In this document: positions 11,154 to 18,361 of the stretch, one piece after another
Layout of the letters: the number at the start of each line of letters is the position of its first letter
Numbering within the stretch: position 1 is the first letter of the stretch
DNA from: Bacteroidetes bacterium HGW-Bacteroidetes-17
Lineage (GTDB): Bacteria; Bacteroidota; Bacteroidia; Bacteroidales; GCA-2711565
Direction: 5' to 3'
NCBI GenBank assembly: GCA_002840985.1
Contig: PHDM01000014.1
Location: forward strand, 1-40,688
DNA: 40,688 nt
Translations under genes and position numbers: made by a program
Notes under the pieces: generated by a model
Told to the model about the DNA's origin: nothing
The model's input: only the letters and a program-made list of their open reading frames with translations
Database searches by the model: none

Positions 11154-11169
11154 CGTTTCACGTGAAACA
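11154..11169. promoter_or_regulatory. parS-like site downstream of mnmG
   Basis: CGTTTCACGTGAAACA matches the ParB-binding parS consensus TGTTNCACGTGAAACA at 15 of 16 positions and contains the perfect 14-bp palindrome GTTTCACGTGAAAC. It sits in the 27-base gap between the mnmG stop and the methyltransferase start. ParB recognition is an inference from consensus only. Confidence 0.7.
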
Positions 11170-11173
11170 ATTT

Positions 11174-13045
11174 TCATTTTCCATTAAATATTGCTAAAAC
11201 AGAAATATCTGATGGTGAAACACCGCTTATGCGGGCTGCTTGTCCAATAGTTGTTGGTTTAATTCTATTCAATTTTTCACGAGCTTCAAAGGATAAAGCT
11301 TTTAATTCATGATAATCAAAGTCAGTATCCAACTTCATCCTTTCAAACTTCTCAAATCTATCAGCCAATTCCTTTTCTTTAACAATATATCCTTCATATT
11401 TAATTAGTATTTCTATCGATTCTATCAATGTTGGATCCAAATTTTCATATTTAAGCACTATATCATTCGCTTTTTTACTATGTTTAATTAATTCAGGCAA
11501 ATTAACTTGAGGGCGCAAAACAAGTGATGCAATTTTTGTCTTTTGTGTAATAATGTTTGTATTCTTCGATATGAGATATGAATTTATGTCATCAGGATCA
11601 AGACTTACATTTTTTAGCTTATTAATAATCTCTGCTATTTTTTCATTCTTATTGTTTACAGCCTCCATTCTTCGCTCATCAGCCAAACCAATTTTATAGC
11701 TTCTTTCTGTTAATCTAATGTCTGCGTTATCCTGTCTAAGTAATAAACGATACTCTGCTCTAGAAGTGAACATCCTATAGGGTTCATCTACTCCTTTTGT
11801 AATTAAATCATCAATTAGCACTCCAATATAGGAATCTGATCTTTTTAAAATGAATGGCTCTTTTTCACTAGTGATCTGATGTGCATTTATCCCAGCAATA
11901 ATTCCTTGAGAAGCCGCTTCTTCATAACCAGTTGTTCCATTTATTTGCCCTGCAAAAAACAAATTTGCAATCAACTTAGTTTCTAAAGTGTAATTTAACT
12001 GAATAGGAGGGAAATAATCATATTCTATAGCGTAACCCGGTCTAAATATTTTTGCATTTTCAAATCCTGGAATTTTTTTGAGAGCTTTATATTGGATATG
12101 ATCTGGTAATGATGATGAAAAACCATTAACATAATACTCAATTGTGCTCCATCCTTCTGGCTCAATAAATAATTGGTGCCTATCTTTATCAGAAAAACGA
12201 TCTATTTTATCTTCTATTGAAGGACAATATCTAGGTCCAATTCCAAGAATCCTTCCGCTAAACATTGGGGATTCATGAAAGCCCTGCCTGAGTGTATCAT
12301 GAACAGAAGTACTTGTGTAAGTAAGGTAACAACTTCTTTGTTTTTGAAGCTTTGGTGTGTTAGTAAATGAAAACTTACCTGGAATCTCATCCCCCTTTTG
12401 TTCTTCCATCTTAGTAAAATCAAGGGATCTTCCATCAACACGAACAGGTGTTCCAGTTTTCATCCTACTAGATTCAAAGCCCATCTTTATCAACGATTCA
12501 GTTAACCCCACAGATGATCTTTCCCCAATTCTACCCCCGCTAAAAGTTTTAGTCCCGATATGAATTTTACCATTCAGAAATGTACCATTTGTCAGAATCA
12601 CAGCCTTTGCATTAATCACATGGCCCATTCCTGTCCTAACCCCAACAATCCGATTATCTTTTTCAATAATTTCAGCAACCATATCCTGCCAAAATTCTAA
12701 ATTTGGCAATTTTTCCAGTATCTCCCTCCATTTTCTTGAAAATAGCATACGATCACTTTGAGCCCTCGGACTCCACATAGCAGGCCCTTTCGATTTATTC
12801 AACATACGGAATTGAATCATTGTATGATCTGTTACAATTCCTGAATATCCCCCTAATGCATCAATTTCACGAACAATTTGTCCTTTGGCAATACCACCCA
12901 TCGCAGGATTACATGACATCTGGGCCATGTTCTCCATGCTCATTGTAATTAATAGAACCTTAGATCCCAAATTCGATGCAGCCGCAGCGGCTTCGCATCC
13001 AGCATGCCCTGCACCAACAACAATAATATCGTATTTATTAAACAT
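11174..13045 (-). CDS. mnmG: tRNA uridine 5-carboxymethylaminomethyl modification enzyme MnmG (GidA)
   Basis: This FAD-dependent enzyme acts with MnmE and 5,10-methylene-THF to install the (carboxymethyl)aminomethyl group on wobble U34 of certain tRNAs. The predicted length is 623 residues, normal for the long MnmG form. Visible features are the N-terminal Rossmann FAD motif [12 protein letters not shown], the signature [22 protein letters not shown], the second conserved block [13 protein letters not shown], and the C-terminal helical domain ending [20 protein letters not shown]. The longest frame starts at 13069. I prefer the ATG at 13045 because the protein then begins [13 protein letters not shown] as in relatives, and because the upstream codons overlap a parS-like site. 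A -7 box TAACTTTG lies at 13080-13087 (minus strand). It is followed by methyltransferase, kinase and flippase genes in close succession. Confidence 0.97.
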   Translation of the reverse strand: MFNKYDIIVVGAGHAGCEAAAAASNLGSKVLLITMSMENMAQMSCNPAMGGIAKGQIVREIDALGGYSGIVTDHTMIQFRMLNKSKGPAMWSPRAQSDRMLFSRKWREILEKLPNLEFWQDMVAEIIEKDNRIVGVRTGMGHVINAKAVILTNGTFLNGKIHIGTKTFSGGRIGERSSVGLTESLIKMGFESSRMKTGTPVRVDGRSLDFTKMEEQKGDEIPGKFSFTNTPKLQKQRSCYLTYTSTSVHDTLRQGFHESPMFSGRILGIGPRYCPSIEDKIDRFSDKDRHQLFIEPEGWSTIEYYVNGFSSSLPDHIQYKALKKIPGFENAKIFRPGYAIEYDYFPPIQLNYTLETKLIANLFFAGQINGTTGYEEAASQGIIAGINAHQITSEKEPFILKRSDSYIGVLIDDLITKGVDEPYRMFTSRAEYRLLLRQDNADIRLTERSYKIGLADERRMEAVNNKNEKIAEIINKLKNVSLDPDDINSYLISKNTNIITQKTKIASLVLRPQVNLPELIKHSKKANDIVLKYENLDPTLIESIEILIKYEGYIVKEKELADRFEKFERMKLDTDFDYHELKALSFEAREKLNRIKPTTIGQAARISGVSPSDISVLAIFNGK

Positions 13046-13050
13046 AACTT

Positions 13051-13066
13051 TGTTCCACGTGAAACC
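13051..13066. promoter_or_regulatory. parS-like site in the mnmG leader
   Basis: TGTTCCACGTGAAACC matches the parS consensus TGTTNCACGTGAAACA at 15 of 16 positions. It lies 5 bases upstream of the mnmG ATG and downstream of its probable -7 box, so it would be within the 5' leader. Together with the site at 11154-11169 it brackets mnmG. ParB binding is inferred, not shown. Confidence 0.7.
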
Positions 13067-13079
13067 CAAAAACTTTTTT

Positions 13080-13087
13080 CAAAGTTA
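13080..13087 (-). promoter_or_regulatory. Probable mnmG promoter (-7 box)
   Basis: On the minus strand this reads TAACTTTG, an exact match to the Bacteroidota -7 box TAnnTTTG, 34 bases before the mnmG ATG. No clear -33 TTG is present at the right spacing, so confidence is moderate. Confidence 0.5.
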
Positions 13088-13237
13088 TATATATGAACTT
13101 ACATATCCTAAATTAAAGTTTAATCGTCATTGCTCAACTTGCTAAGCAATAATTATACCTTTGAAGCTCATAATTTTAAGCTTATTTTATTTCATTATTA
13201 CGATTATTTGATAATATACAATTAATTAATATACTAT

Positions 13238-13699
13238 CTAGCGGTGGGATGATTCATTGCAGAATTTTTCTAAATATCTGTCCTCAAGCTCTCTCATTAA
13301 TTTCTTAGCTTTCTCGTTTTTATCTGAGTATCCGATTAAATGAAGTAGCCCATGAATCAATAATCTTTTGACTTCCTTTTGCAATGTTTGCTTATACAAT
13401 ATTGCATTTTCTTTAGCTCTATCTATACTTATATAAGCATCCCCAGATAGAATACTTTTATCACCTGAATAATCGAAAGTAATTATATCAGTCAAATAAT
13501 CATGCTTGAGATATTTTATATTAATGTTTAGTAAATAATTGTCATCGCAAAAAATAAAATTTAATTCCTGAATCCTTTTACCTTCCATAGCTGCGCAAGA
13601 TACCAGCCATTGTCTTATCTTCCTTATACTCTTTACATTATATTTATAATTTTCGTTATAAAAACGAATTCCAGCTACTTGAGTTTTTGTGCTATTCAA
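13238..13699 (-). CDS. ybeY: Endoribonuclease YbeY (rRNA maturation factor)
   Basis: This UPF0054 metalloprotein of 153 residues is involved in 16S rRNA 3'-end maturation and ribosome quality control. The zinc motif is present as HGLLHLIGYSDK. The third ligand position is Asp instead of the His of the classical HGxLHLxGYDH; as far as I know this Asp form is usual in Bacteroidota YbeY. The start is TTG at 13699. Its bases overlap the stop of the upstream ATP-binding protein gene (ATTGA, 4-base overlap), which implies translational coupling. The first in-frame ATG is about 37 codons downstream and would truncate the protein. The gene lies upstream of mnmG, a common Bacteroidota pairing. Confidence 0.93.
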   Translation of the reverse strand: MNSTKTQVAGIRFYNENYKYNVKSIRKIRQWLVSCAAMEGKRIQELNFIFCDDNYLLNINIKYLKHDYLTDIITFDYSGDKSILSGDAYISIDRAKENAILYKQTLQKEVKRLLIHGLLHLIGYSDKNEKAKKLMRELEDRYLEKFCNESSHR

Positions 13700-14151
13700 T
13701 TTACTTTTAGTTGTTGATTTAAGTAATTATTTAGATAATTTTTCCTATGGCTTGATAAAGTTTCATCAACCCCTTCATTAATGAAAGTTAAAACAATTTT
13801 TCTTCCCTTTATATCAATAATTAAATCATCACATAAAGCATTTATCATAAAAAGAGAATTCTCCCTGTCTGTTATTGCCTCATTTAATACGTTATTAGCG
13901 TCAGTGAAGAGGGCTAAATCTATTTCTTTTGAAAAGTTACTAAAAATAAATGAGAATTTTTTTTGCTCATTCTCGAAAGTAATCTGTACTCCCGGATTTT
14001 CTGCTTCAATAATATTAACAACTTCTGTCACAGCTATAATCATGTTTCCCAGAAAGGTTTCATTAATATTGAATCCTTCGCAAATATACTCCACGAAACT
14101 TTCAATCCGATTTAAACTTTCATTACTATTTTTTAAAACGATTGTACTCAT
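13696..14151 (-). CDS. Anti-sigma-factor-like ATP-binding protein (GHKL/HATPase_c type)
   Basis: This small cytosolic protein of 151 residues resembles the SpoIIAB/RsbW-type HATPase family often found just upstream of ybeY and mnmG in Bacteroidota. The length and the layout fit: an N-terminal helix pair, ITE-like helix AVTEVVNII, a strand pair, and a C-terminal helix-rich tail. The N-box is weak: where active relatives have ExxxNAxxHG, this one reads TEVVNIIEAENPG. The ATP-lid glycines are not evident either, so ATP binding and kinase activity are uncertain. The ATG at 14151 is clear and the stop overlaps ybeY by 4 bases. Its partner protein is not visible in the window. Confidence 0.7.
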   Translation of the reverse strand: MSTIVLKNSNESLNRIESFVEYICEGFNINETFLGNMIIAVTEVVNIIEAENPGVQITFENEQKKFSFIFSNFSKEIDLALFTDANNVLNEAITDRENSLFMINALCDDLIIDIKGRKIVLTFINEGVDETLSSHRKNYLNNYLNQQLKVN

Positions 14152-14571
14152 TTTTTTTCAGATTACCTATCTTTAATGTTCATTAGAAATTTAGACTTTT
14201 ACTTGCAACCATAATTTCAATATACCACTTTATACTATTTTTTCTTGAGAGGGTTACTAATTTTTTTAAACATTTTCGTTTAATTAACATCGATTAGAAT
14301 CCCCTGTAGGCCTTAAAAGGATAAACTAACTCTAAAAACTACATTTAAATCGGCTTATAAATTAACTATAACATTTAGTATTAAACCTTAACTGCTTCTT
14401 TTTATGTTCATTACGCGCATTAAAGTTTGAAAACTATCCATTTATTATTGCCATTAAAATATATTTAAATAAATAAAAGCTTGAGAGTAAATCACCAATT
14501 CTTATTAGATTTTTTAATCCAGACTTCCTAAGTGGGTTTATTTATATCTTTGCACTAAAAATATAATTATT
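14152..14571. other. Divergent intergenic region, AT-rich, no gene
   Basis: These 420 bases separate the minus-strand ATPase gene from gltX. I see no convincing short ORF, RNA gene or long inverted repeat. The only supported element is the gltX -7 box at 14545-14552. No cluster of DnaA boxes was seen, although the region is AT-rich and near parS-like sites. Confidence 0.6.
14545..14552 (+). promoter_or_regulatory. gltX promoter (-7 box)
   Basis: TATCTTTG matches TAnnTTTG exactly and lies 19 bases before the gltX ATG, implying a very short leader. The -33 region is T-rich but lacks a clear TTG. Confidence 0.6.
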
Positions 14572-16098
14572 ATGATTAACAGAGTGCGAGTAAGGTTTGC
14601 TCCAAGTCCGACAGGACCTTTACATATCGGTGGTGTTAGAACTGCAATATTTAATTATTTGTTTGCCAAAAAAAATGGTGGAGACTTTATTTTAAGAATT
14701 GAAGATACAGATCAAAATCGTTATGTTCCTGGAGCAGAAGAATACATTATTCAAGCTTTGCATTGGCTTGGAATTGATCCTAATGAAGGAATTGAACAAG
14801 GTGGAGAATTTGGTCCCTATCGTCAATCTGAACGTAAACCCATCTATAAAAAATATGCCGAGCAATTAATTCAAGACGGTTATGCTTATTACGCTTTCGA
14901 TACCTCTGAAGAACTTGACCAAATGCGCGAAAGATTAAAAATTGAAAAGAATCCTATTCAGCAATACAATGCTATTACACGAATTGATATGAAAAATTCT
15001 TTGACCCTTTCAGCTCAAATTGTTTCTCAAAAGCTTGCTGATAAAGAACCTTACGTTATAAGATTAAAACTCCCCGATGATGAAGTTATAACATTTAATG
15101 ACACGGTTTTGGGTGAATTTAATTTTCATTCCTCTCAATTAGATGACAAGATTTTATTCAAGTCTGATGGAATGCCTACATACCATCTAGCTAACGTTGT
15201 AGACGATTATCTTATGCAAATTACCCATGTTATAAGAGGTTCGGAATGGACAAACTCGACTCCTTCACATATTTTACTCTATAAGTACTTAGGTTGGGAA
15301 AAAGAAATGCCCTTCTTCTCACATATGCCACTTATACTTAGACCTGATGGAAAAGGTAAACTTAGCAAGCGTGATGGTGATCGTTTAGGATTTCCAGTAT
15401 TTCCGATCGAATGGATCAATTTAGACACTAAAGAAAAGTATTTGGGATACCGTGAAGTTGGTTACTTTCCGGAAGCGTTTTTAAACTTTTTGGTGCTACT
15501 AGGTTGGAATCCTGGCATCAATCAGGAAATATTTACTAAAGAAGAACTAATACAATTATTTAGTCTTGATCGTATAGGTAAATCAGGTTCTAAATTTGAT
15601 TTAGAGAAAGCAAAATGGTTTAACCATCGATATTTGCAACAAAAATCTAGTAAAGAAATAGCTTCTGTTTTTTCATTAATCTTAGAGGAAAAAGGTATTA
15701 AATCAGTAGATTTTCCAGTTCTTAAAATAATAGATCTTGTCAAAGATCGGGCTACTTTTATTTCTGATTTTTGGGAACTAACTCACTACTTTTTTATAGC
15801 ACCAAATAATTATGATCCCCAAATTATTAAGAAGCGCTGGAAAGAAGACACTCCTCAAATGCTGGAAGGAATCGTGCAACTCCTATTAAACATAAAAGAA
15901 TTAAATCCAATAACCTTGGAGAGCGCAATTAAACTATTTATTGAGGAAAAACAATATAACATGGGACAAGTATTGAATACAATACGATTGTCTTTGGTTG
16001 GCTCTTCTCAGGGTCCATCGGTGTTTGAAATAGCGTCTATACTAACTGCAGATGAAACAGTTAGGAGAATTAAAAAAGCAATTCAACAAATAAAATAA
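14572..16098 (+). CDS. gltX: Glutamyl-tRNA synthetase
   Basis: This class Ia aminoacyl-tRNA synthetase of 508 residues charges tRNA-Glu with glutamate. The HIGH motif is PSPTGPLHIGG (residues 11-21) and the KMSKS motif is KLSKR (263-267). LRIEDTDQNR, a GluRS signature, follows the first Rossmann half. The C-terminal ~180 residues form the alpha-helical anticodon-binding region. Length is normal for the Bacteroidota enzyme. The start ATG follows an exact -7 box by 19 bases. It is first in a plus-strand run with folB (7-base gap) and the Cys-rich protein. A separate glnS is also present in this window, so charging of tRNA-Gln probably does not depend on this enzyme. Confidence 0.97.
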   Translation: MINRVRVRFAPSPTGPLHIGGVRTAIFNYLFAKKNGGDFILRIEDTDQNRYVPGAEEYIIQALHWLGIDPNEGIEQGGEFGPYRQSERKPIYKKYAEQLIQDGYAYYAFDTSEELDQMRERLKIEKNPIQQYNAITRIDMKNSLTLSAQIVSQKLADKEPYVIRLKLPDDEVITFNDTVLGEFNFHSSQLDDKILFKSDGMPTYHLANVVDDYLMQITHVIRGSEWTNSTPSHILLYKYLGWEKEMPFFSHMPLILRPDGKGKLSKRDGDRLGFPVFPIEWINLDTKEKYLGYREVGYFPEAFLNFLVLLGWNPGINQEIFTKEELIQLFSLDRIGKSGSKFDLEKAKWFNHRYLQQKSSKEIASVFSLILEEKGIKSVDFPVLKIIDLVKDRATFISDFWELTHYFFIAPNNYDPQIIKKRWKEDTPQMLEGIVQLLLNIKELNPITLESAIKLFIEEKQYNMGQVLNTIRLSLVGSSQGPSVFEIASILTADETVRRIKKAIQQIK

Positions 16099-16105
16099 AA
16101 CTTAG

Positions 16106-16456
16106 ATGTCGATCATATCAATTGAAGGAATGGAGTTTTTTGCTTATCATGGTTGTTTCAAGGAAGAGCAGATTATAGGCACAAAATTTATTGTCGACCT
16201 TTTCATCGAGGCTGAAACAAGCCTTGCTGAAGAAACTGATGATTTAACAAAAACAATAAATTACCAAGAAGTTTATTCGATTGTTAAAAAAGAGATGAAA
16301 ACTAAATCCAAACTTTTGGAAAATGTAGGAAGACGTATATTAAGCTCCCTAAAATATAATTTTCCGACAGCTAAAAATATTTCTGTTAAGATTTCAAAGT
16401 TAAATCCACCACTTGGTGGTAAAATGAAAAATGTCAGTTTAACGATCGAACTATAA
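16106..16456 (+). CDS. folB: Dihydroneopterin aldolase
   Basis: FolB has 116 residues, normal length. It cleaves 7,8-dihydroneopterin to 6-hydroxymethyl-dihydropterin and glycolaldehyde in folate synthesis. Family features are the N-terminal IEGMEFFAYHGCFKEEQIIG, including the conserved YHG, the central INYQEVYSIV, and the C-terminal KISKLNPPLGGKMKNVSLTI with the conserved Lys and Pro. It starts 7 bases after gltX and ends 1 base before the next ATG, so it is in an operon with both. Confidence 0.95.
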   Translation: MSIISIEGMEFFAYHGCFKEEQIIGTKFIVDLFIEAETSLAEETDDLTKTINYQEVYSIVKKEMKTKSKLLENVGRRILSSLKYNFPTAKNISVKISKLNPPLGGKMKNVSLTIEL

Positions 16457-16457
16457 T

Positions 16458-16643
16458 ATGGAAATAGAAGAAAAAGAAAAATGTCCCAGATGCGAACAAA
16501 AATTTCTATGCTCTAAATCAAATAAATGTTGGTGTTATGAAATTGGATTAGATTCTAATCAATTGGAGAAATTAAATAAAACTTATGAAAGTTGCATTTG
16601 CCCAAATTGTATTGAAGAATTAAAAAATCAAAACAAGCTGTAA
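16458..16643 (+). CDS. Small cysteine-rich CWC family protein
   Basis: This 61-residue protein has eight cysteines, arranged as CPRC...FLC...CWCYE...SCICPNC. It fits the Cys_rich_CWC family, named for the CWC motif, and likely binds one or two zinc ions. No biochemical function is known. The ATG is one base after the folB stop, so translation is coupled. It is the last protein gene before tRNA-Cys. Confidence 0.8.
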   Translation: MEIEEKEKCPRCEQKFLCSKSNKCWCYEIGLDSNQLEKLNKTYESCICPNCIEELKNQNKL

Positions 16644-16673
16644 AAACTAACATTATATATTTAGGAAAAGAAT

Positions 16674-16681
16674 TACCTTTG
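16674..16681 (+). promoter_or_regulatory. tRNA-Cys promoter (-7 box)
   Basis: TACCTTTG matches TAnnTTTG and ends 12 bases before the mature tRNA-Cys 5' end, a usual distance for tRNA genes in this phylum. Confidence 0.65.
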
Positions 16682-16693
16682 CTCTCTCAAATT

Positions 16694-16764
16694 GGTCTCG
16701 TGGCCGAGTGGCTAGGCAGAGGTCTGCAAAACCTTCCACAGCGGTTCGAATCCGCTCGAGACCT
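16694..16764 (+). tRNA. trnC: tRNA-Cys (GCA)
   Basis: The cloverleaf is complete. The acceptor stem GGTCTCG pairs with CGAGACC, and the discriminator base is T (U73), a tRNA-Cys identity element. The anticodon loop CTGCAAA carries anticodon GCA, and the T arm contains GGTTCGAATCC. The 3' CCA is not encoded. It is followed directly by a strong hairpin terminator. Confidence 0.97.
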
Positions 16765-16767
16765 CAT

Positions 16768-16799
16768 AAAAAGCCTTCAGAAGATTCTGTAGGCTTTTT
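16768..16799. terminator. Bidirectional terminator between tRNA-Cys and the M20 gene
   Basis: AAAAAGCCT (16768-16776) pairs with AGGCTTTTT (16791-16799). The inner arms CAGAA/TTCTG extend the hairpin after one mismatch. T and A tracts on both sides suit both the plus-strand tRNA and the convergent minus-strand gene ending at 16820. Confidence 0.85.
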
Positions 16800-16819
16800 A
16801 ATTTACCTTTTTTTGACTC

Positions 16820-18343
16820 CTATTTTTCTTCTAGATAAAACTTCGATAATTCAATCGTCCACTTTTCCATTAATTCTTTATTTAAATCAACCGGAGGTTT
16901 TGCATCTTCAGGAAGAAATGATTTATAAGGATGTTTAACTGAATAGTCTTTAAACTCTTGTATAATTATGTTTCTCAAATCTTCATTCATAAATAAATCT
17001 ATAGCTGAAGCAGCCATCACTTTTGCACCTGCGTTTAAACCCTTCCAGGCAGTTGAGCCATAATTAGCAGTAACATTTGACCAATGATGACTAATCCCAC
17101 CCGGAATACCTCCTGGGAAGCGAAGTGTTGCAGTAGGGGCAACTAAAGTTACGTCACCGACATCAGATGACCCACCTCCAACAAAAGTCTCTTTTGGTGC
17201 TTCTAATCCTTCAATTTTTATTGGCATCCCTTTTTCTTCCTTACCCAGCTCTTTCTGTACTGCTTTTGCAAATTCCTTTTCGTCATCCGTCCATGCAGGC
17301 ATTCCAACAATTTCTATATTTCTTTGCAATAATTCGGCCATCCCTTTATTTGAATGGCGTTGATGTGCTGCCGCAATAGTGCGTACTTCAACAAGTTCGG
17401 TTCCTGTTGCAAGTGCAGCACCTTTTGCACAATTTAATACTCTTTCAAACATTTCCTCAACTTTATCATCACTATTTCTTACGTAATACCATACAGTTGC
17501 TTTATCCGGAACAACATTTGGAGCTTCACCACCCGCCGTAATCACATAATGCATCCGCTCTGTATAAAATAAATGTTCTCTTAAATAATTAGTAGATACG
17601 TTCATAATCTCAACTGCATCTAAAGCACTTCTACCCGACCAAGGTGCACCCGAACTATGAGCCGTTTTACCTTTAAAAGTAAAAAAAGTAGAAATTATCG
17701 CATTTCCGCTTACACCATAACCTGTACTAAAATCACTGCTGCTATGATTATCAATAACCATATCTACATCGTCAAATAATCCAGCCTTGATCATATAAGG
17801 ACGGCTAATAATTGTTTCTTCTGCAGGCGAACCATAGACACGAATCGTACCTTTTAGACCAAATTTTATCATTGCTTCTTTAACTGCAATTGCTGCAGCA
17901 GCTGCTGCTGTACACATCTCATTATGACCACAACCATGTCCGGGTGCTCCATTAATTAATGGCTCCTGTTTAGATACTCTGCCTTTTTGAGAAATCATAG
18001 GTAAAGCATCAAATTCTCCCAAAATTGCAATAACAGGCTTTCCTGATCCATAGGAAGCCACAAAAGCCGTTGGCATCCCTGCTACACCCCTATCTACAGT
18101 AAATCCTTCGGCTTCCAAAGTAGAAGCTAAAAGTGCTGAAGATTTAAATTCTTGCATCCCCAATTCAGCGTATGACCAAATGGCATCAGAAATTTTTCCG
18201 AATTTCATTATTGTTCTTTCATTACTTAAATAATTTAATGCGAACGTTTTTTCCACATACTCATTTTGTTTTGAATTATTTTTCTGAGAAAACATTTCAA
18301 CATTTAATAGTAATGCAAGAGATAAGACAAACAACTTTTTCAT
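16820..18343 (-). CDS. Exported M20 family amidohydrolase, AbgB-like
   Basis: This 507-residue metallohydrolase is of the M20D/amidohydrolase type, closest in pattern to aminobenzoyl-glutamate hydrolase subunit B. A signal peptide (residues 1-20, ending MFSQ) places it in the periplasm or outside. Metal-site motifs visible are GEFDALP (near residue 110), GHGCGHNEMC (about 135-144, with Cys and His ligands), SPAEE (near 175, catalytic Glu), the DNHSSSDF segment, GGGSSDVGDV and a C-terminal SHHWSN. The GGSSDVGDVT block is typical of AbgB-like members. The likely reaction is hydrolysis of an amide bond in an acylated amino acid or similar compound; the substrate is unknown. It begins 18 bases after the stop of the S9 peptidase gene, so the two are probably one operon for peptide or amide breakdown. 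Confidence 0.9.
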   Translation of the reverse strand: MKKLFVLSLALLLNVEMFSQKNNSKQNEYVEKTFALNYLSNERTIMKFGKISDAIWSYAELGMQEFKSSALLASTLEAEGFTVDRGVAGMPTAFVASYGSGKPVIAILGEFDALPMISQKGRVSKQEPLINGAPGHGCGHNEMCTAAAAAAIAVKEAMIKFGLKGTIRVYGSPAEETIISRPYMIKAGLFDDVDMVIDNHSSSDFSTGYGVSGNAIISTFFTFKGKTAHSSGAPWSGRSALDAVEIMNVSTNYLREHLFYTERMHYVITAGGEAPNVVPDKATVWYYVRNSDDKVEEMFERVLNCAKGAALATGTELVEVRTIAAAHQRHSNKGMAELLQRNIEIVGMPAWTDDEKEFAKAVQKELGKEEKGMPIKIEGLEAPKETFVGGGSSDVGDVTLVAPTATLRFPGGIPGGISHHWSNVTANYGSTAWKGLNAGAKVMAASAIDLFMNEDLRNIIIQEFKDYSVKHPYKSFLPEDAKPPVDLNKELMEKWTIELSKFYLEEK

Positions 18344-18361
18344 GGCTTAGTATTTAATTAA

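Noticed and set aside
13156-13163. A plus-strand TACCTTTG looks like a -7 promoter box.
   Set aside because: No plus-strand gene or RNA follows before 14572, the nearest TTGs are at non-ideal spacing, and the region is AT-rich.
14152-14571. Possible replication origin beside parS-like sites.
   Set aside because: It is AT-rich, but I found no cluster of DnaA boxes and neither dnaA nor parAB is present, so an origin call is not supported.
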